From the NCBI GenBank assembly GCA_038373885.1, contig JAWZYV010012341.1, forward strand, positions 496,001-560,000: 64,000 nt of DNA. The letters run 5' to 3'. This document shows, one piece after another, positions 59,531 to 64,000 of this stretch. Origin of the DNA: Cheiracanthium punctorium (taxonomy: Eukaryota; Arthropoda; Arachnida; Araneae; Cheiracanthiidae). Numbering within the stretch: position 1 is the stretch's first letter; every line of letters starts with the position of its first letter. The notes under the pieces are model-generated. The model had not been told where the DNA came from. It made no database searches and worked only from the letters and a program-made list of their open reading frames with translations. The position numbers were made by a program, and so were the translations under genes.

Positions 59531-62460
59531 ACTGACTAAATATTCTAAATTCTACACCTAATATTCTTAGTACAAAAAACTTTAAGACTAGAAGCAGTAT
59601 TTTCCTTGAAAATAATATTTATTTCTTTTAACTTTCGCGAGCGAAATGAAAAGCGAACAGTTCGGAACATACAAATAGCGTTTCTCAATTTGCAGAAAGT
59701 CCCTAAAAATCGCACAAAAAATAATTCGCAATATCTTCGGAAATTATCGTAGAAAATTGGGGAAATTTTATATTTAGGGTAATTTGAAGGTTTTCTTTCG
59801 TTTAATAAAGTCAAAGTAGTATGCTGTTATTGGAAAAAACGAAGTTGATGCAGAATTAAATATGAAGACGGTCGCTTATGCAAATAAAATTACGAGAAAA
59901 TTAAAGTATACGTTATTTGCATTTACATATAACTTTGCAGTGCGACGAATAATGGCCAAATAAAGAGCAAGCGGACCTTTTTTTTCCTCAGCTGTACAAA
60001 TGGCTCAACTGAAAGAAGATATAAAGAACTGAAAGTCAGTCTAAAATTTGCATTCTTGGTACCTGCGATTGTCAGTAAAGTTCTTACATCAGAAAGAACA
60101 AAGAATAATGCAGCTGTTTTGAGCACAATCCTGAGTTAGTGACGTCATGAAAACTAAACAATATAAGGGTGAGCTATTCCTAATCATTGGCCGTGGTAAG
60201 CGGATGCATGGAAAGGGGGTGGTCAAAACTGCTCTTGCAGTGCACATTGAAATCATATGACAGCACCAAAATGGTATTTAGTTATTTGTTCGAATGTTCC
60301 ACTTGACAATGTATTCATTGTGTAGTATTACAAAAAGATTCAATACAACTAGAGATGGCTCCCTGGCGAAACCTAACGTAGACTGTTAGGGAAGTACACC
60401 TATTCTGTGAACACATATTCATAAGAATAGGCACATGGCATTCGCAGACTTTTCCCACGGGCAAGGCAAAGTTTGGAAAAGACAATTTCCAATCGCTTTT
60501 TAGGTGAATCGAACAATCGAACTGTGTAGACATGAAAATGAAAAGACTGAAAAAAAAATGCTGAAAACCACGTTTTCATGCATAACTCACATTATCCAAC
60601 ACCATTATCCAAATTTAACCAGTCAGGGAGTCTTGCACGGGATCAAGTGATTGCTTTCATTACATCTGTCGAGGTTTTTAAAAAATAACTAAGACACATT
60701 TTTATAAAGTTTCTGATTGTGGATTTTTGCTGTTTATTACCCAATATGGATCATATTGGAAGGTCTATGATGGTTTAAGGCTGCTTGTCAGCGAAGTAGG
60801 TTAGCAATTTGCATTTTTTACGGGTAGCCTAGATTATCGAAATGAAACAGAACTATAACATCCCTAGCAAATTAATTTCCATTTTTAAGTAACTCCACAC
60901 AAACGGAAAAAGACAAAAAGTTGCAAAAGTTTAAGAAGTTAGATTCCGTTTGTTTTACAGTGCTTGTCAAACTGGAATTTGTGACCGGTTCATTTGCAAA
61001 CAGTATATGATGATTACATAGTTCTTATTTAAAACACATTCGGGTTAAACAATAAAATAGTTTTCAAAAACTTTACGGCAAGTTTCTCTCCGCAATCCAA
61101 ATGCTCTGCTATAGATATAAAATCTCAAAACTAATGTAAAATAGCGTAATTCGATAATCTTTTTCACATGACTGCTTCTTGCAATTTCCATTTCGTGCGC
61201 TTGAGTGGTTAAAGAGTTACTGAAGAAACTAAATATAATCACGTTGTCAAAATGTATATTTAATACCTAAATTCATATTTACATATGCAATGAACATTTT
61301 TAGCTATAGAATATAAGTGAATGTCTCTCGAACATACAATATAGAAAATCGATATGTTGGGTGCCTGTAATTTTTGATAAAATTGGTGAAAACATGTTTC
61401 ACCCTAGAAATAAAAATTTGAGCTTTTATATCATGGAATACAGTTCCCAAGAGTAGACTATAAGATACAAAGTTCTAAAGTGATGTATCTTCGTGACGAC
61501 TGGAATAAAAAGAACAATTTTAATAAAGCTTGAACGGAATAACTCTGGCATTAAAAAATTCTGAGAGGAAGCACTAGCCATTTAATATGTAAATTTCACT
61601 TCCACAAATAAATATATTACAATATTCACTTTTTAATGACTGTACATTTTGGAACATTAGACTTGTTTTCTGAAGTTTTAATTTCGGAGGTCCGATAACA
61701 TCAAAGAAAAAAATGGCGCCTGAAACTGGATTCGGAAATTTAAGACCTCAGCTACTTCATCCATTTCCTTAGAACTCTTTTCTTGGAAAGAAAAGCGAAG
61801 CTAAGATCTCGTAAAGTCTGAAACATAGAGTAGTCTAGAGAAGCACTTACACTGTTACAGAAAAGAACTCGTGAGTGTGATGGGCCCATCACCTTCCAGG
61901 AAGCACAGAAGAAAGAGAAAAGGTACCCTCATAAATTATACCGAGAGCTTCCATCGGAAGAAAGCTGCGTATTCTTTTTTTTTTTTCTTGTCATATCGAA
62001 AAGTGAAAGTTAAAAATAACTGCTTCATGTTAGAACATTCTTTGAAGAAACTGTTCTCTTTAGAACAAACTTTTACAAAAGTGGGCTCCAAAAAACACAA
62101 GCTTTTTCCAGGTTTTTATTTTATTTTATTTTATTTTATTTTTTTAGGGGGGGGGGGTGATAAAGAGCATGTAATATCTTATAGAATTTTCTATTCAATT
62201 GAAATTATCTTTGCATGTAGAATGGTTTTAACTGCAATGACTGAAAATGTCCCACTCTTTTGCAGATTTTACTTTTAGTCTTATAATTTTAAAGGGCTTG
62301 AGATAAAAGCTCATATGAAATAAAATGTTTAAATGAAATACAGTTATAAAAAATAACTTTTTAAGTTATACTTAACTAATTTATATTTTATACTTATTTT
62401 AAATCAGTCTCAACTTATTAACCATCTATAACAAAATGCAGAAAAATTAGAATTAAAATT
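59531..62460. other. Unassigned
   Basis: (TTTTA)n at about 62114-62141 followed by G10 at about 62149. The frame 61871-62278 crosses that repeat and has no domain. No gene recognised. Confidence 0.4.
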
Positions 62461-62471
62461 TATCAGGGCAG

Positions 62472-62500
62472 AGCGGGTATCTACCCAGCAGATACCCGCT
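62472..62500. repeat. GC-rich hairpin
   Basis: AGCGGGTATCT / AGATACCCGCT, an exact 11-bp stem with loop ACCCAGC. The pairing extends outward imperfectly (GGGCA and TGTCC). It stands out in AT-rich sequence; it may be one end of an element whose other end is the GC-rich stretch at about 63060-63117 (TACCCGCGTTTTGGGCCAC). Confidence 0.7.
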
Positions 62501-62711
62501 TTGTCCTACTCGCCTTGCCCGAAAACACATCTTTACTTAAAGAATAATAACCTCAAATAAAAAAATAAAAAACCCAGAATCATCATGTTATTTTATAGGT
62601 AGATAGCATCAAAATAATGTAGTAATATTGGCAATAAAAATAATAAGATGGTTTTCGACTAGTCAAGAATTACATACCTTCAGTTTATTTAACGAATTCC
62701 CCAATTATTTT

Positions 62712-62940
62712 GCCTCACCATGGCACAGTGGTTATGCCACTGAAAATGGTAGATGGACGAAGTGTGAAGGTCCCGGGTTCGGGTCCCATCGCGCGGCTGT
62801 CGATCTAACGGTCTGGCGTTTAGGTAGGTTTTCTCAAGATGTAACGTGAATACGCGTTAGAACCCCTTAGAAAGTCCTCCAGCCAAGGCACCCCTCCCCT
62901 TGGCAGATCGCCCTAGTGTAGCGTTGCCATAATCACACAC
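62712..62940 (+). mobile_element. tRNA-derived SINE, family B, copy 2
   Basis: A box TGGCACAGTGG (62721-62731) and B box GGTTCGGGTCC (62776-62786), then CGGCTGTCGATCTAACGGTC, ATGTAACGTGAATACGCGTT and the end GCGTTGCC. It aligns with the minus-strand copy at 8618-8840. A frame over it (62628-62849) is not a gene. Confidence 0.85.
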
Positions 62941-63539
62941 AACAAGACAACAACCCCAATTACTTTATTTTGTGTCTCGTTACGTCATGTTGCTACGCCG
63001 GTGGCTGGATAAAACTCGGGAGGGTTTGGGTAATTACGCACATGTCGATATTAGCGCATGCGCACTATGCGGCAGCATACGAATGCCTACCCGCGTTTTG
63101 GGCCACTCTCCCCTATTAATAAAAACACTCATCTAAAATCATAAATTATACTACACTTAGTGTATTTATTAATTCGCATGGTCTTTGGGCCATTCACATC
63201 TCATTGGGACATATAGGGATGACTTGTGAAAATATGCATGTTGATGATATAACATGAAGGGCGTGGACATGCAATAAGAAAAGGGGCATGTGGATGTCAA
63301 AAAAACATTTAACGTGTTTTTGGCAGTATAAGTCGAACGCTTTTTTCATCAAATTTATAAGAAAAACTTGCAATACTTTTCCTTCTACATAATTAAAATT
63401 TATTTGCTTTTATTACTAAATTATATTTTATGAGACGTGTTAAGGACAAGCATTGAAAACACACACATACCATAAAATCGAACTAGAATTCTTTGCGAAT
63501 CACAAAATCTTTATAACAGCAGTAAGTCTAACAGAAGTT
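62941..63539. other. Partly GC-rich, unassigned
   Basis: 62950-63117 is GC- and CpG-richer and may belong to a transposon paired with the hairpin at 62472. The remainder holds nothing recognised. Confidence 0.35.
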
Positions 63540-64000
63540 ACAGGGTGATTCAGAACTCTTGGGAAATATTTTAGGAGGCTGATAAAAGTGCCCATTTGTA
63601 GCACAAATCAACATCGAACCCCTGGTCTATCGCCAACAGTTTTCCCTCCATCACGGATAGAATGAAAATTTTCAAAAATTGGTAAATCACTCATTTCTAA
63701 AGTTTCTAAACATGCTAAACAAAAAGTAACCCCATATAGAGAAAGAGCAGAAAAAAATATTATAAAATGACATGAGTTGTATTATAATATCTAGATTTGA
63801 TAGCGAGTTACAAGCAATGAAACAGTGACAAAATGCAAAATGAAATATTTACCATCATTTTTAAACTTCAATTCCTTAAATACCGTTCAAGATACAATCA
63901 GTAAAATGTATTAAAAATTGGCCGATTCTGATAACTTTCGAAAGAACTTACCGTGAACTATATCGGTTGCCTTGAACAGGAGAATTTTAAATTTTTCTTC
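63540..64000 (+). mobile_element. Start of an ACAGGGTG-tipped transposon, cut by the window
   Basis: The tip ACAGGGTGATTCAGAACTCT is of the same type as 52851 and 48395. No coding remnant is visible before the window ends. Confidence 0.45.

Noticed and set aside
61871..62278. 135-residue plus-strand frame
   Set aside because: It runs through T9, (TTTTA)n and G10 simple repeats and has no recognisable domain.

Overview
This is a eukaryotic, AT-rich (roughly 70% A+T by eye) intergenic or intronic window with no complete host gene I can recognise. The transposon families (tRNA-derived SINEs, ACAGGGTG-tipped transposons, Tigger/pogo, Tc1/mariner, a Gag of a type I associate with arachnids) point to an arthropod, most likely an arachnid and perhaps a spider. 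That assignment is inference; no host marker gene is present. || Layout: 1-8 kb is mostly unassigned AT-rich sequence with one small hAT-like MITE (2756-2919) and a 130-bp tandem duplication. 8.0-9.0 kb is a nest of repeats: a SINE next to a long-TIR element that itself carries a second SINE. 9970-16192 is a complete 6.2-kb Ty3/Gypsy LTR retrotransposon with a perfect 5-bp target duplication, a tRNA-Leu primer site and the domain order gag - protease - integrase - reverse transcriptase - RNase H. Integrase lies upstream of RT, as in copia and the Gmr1-like Gypsy group. Its LTRs differ by about 2.3% and its reading frame has at least eight breaks, three of them +1 shifts sitting in A runs. || 16.2-29.7 kb holds more SINEs, a long-TIR transposon with a decayed transposase (20846-21820), a nearly perfect 318-bp tandem duplication (22427-23061), a Tigger/pogo relic (24340-25085), a hairpin, elements sharing the end CCCAGCAAACACAC, and a minus-strand pseudogene (29242-29727) of a recurrent arthropod multicopy protein family. 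|| 30-42 kb is mostly unassigned, with microsatellites and a foldback element (35887-36719) lying inside a Tc1-like transposase relic. 42.2-45.5 kb is a second dense cluster: a foldback element, a 1.4-kb CACTA-tipped element with subterminal TGCACA motifs carrying a zinc-finger-like ORF split by a 234-bp MITE, and a pogo-like relic. 47.2-48.9 kb has two tandem copies of a promoter-like block plus a signal-peptide first exon, the second copy broken by a transposon. This is the best candidate for a host gene. 49-64 kb is mainly unassigned, with a long-TIR MITE (52851-53285), a mariner end and another SINE. || The genes do not form a pathway. The coherent functional unit is the LTR element; the rest is a record of nested transposon insertions.
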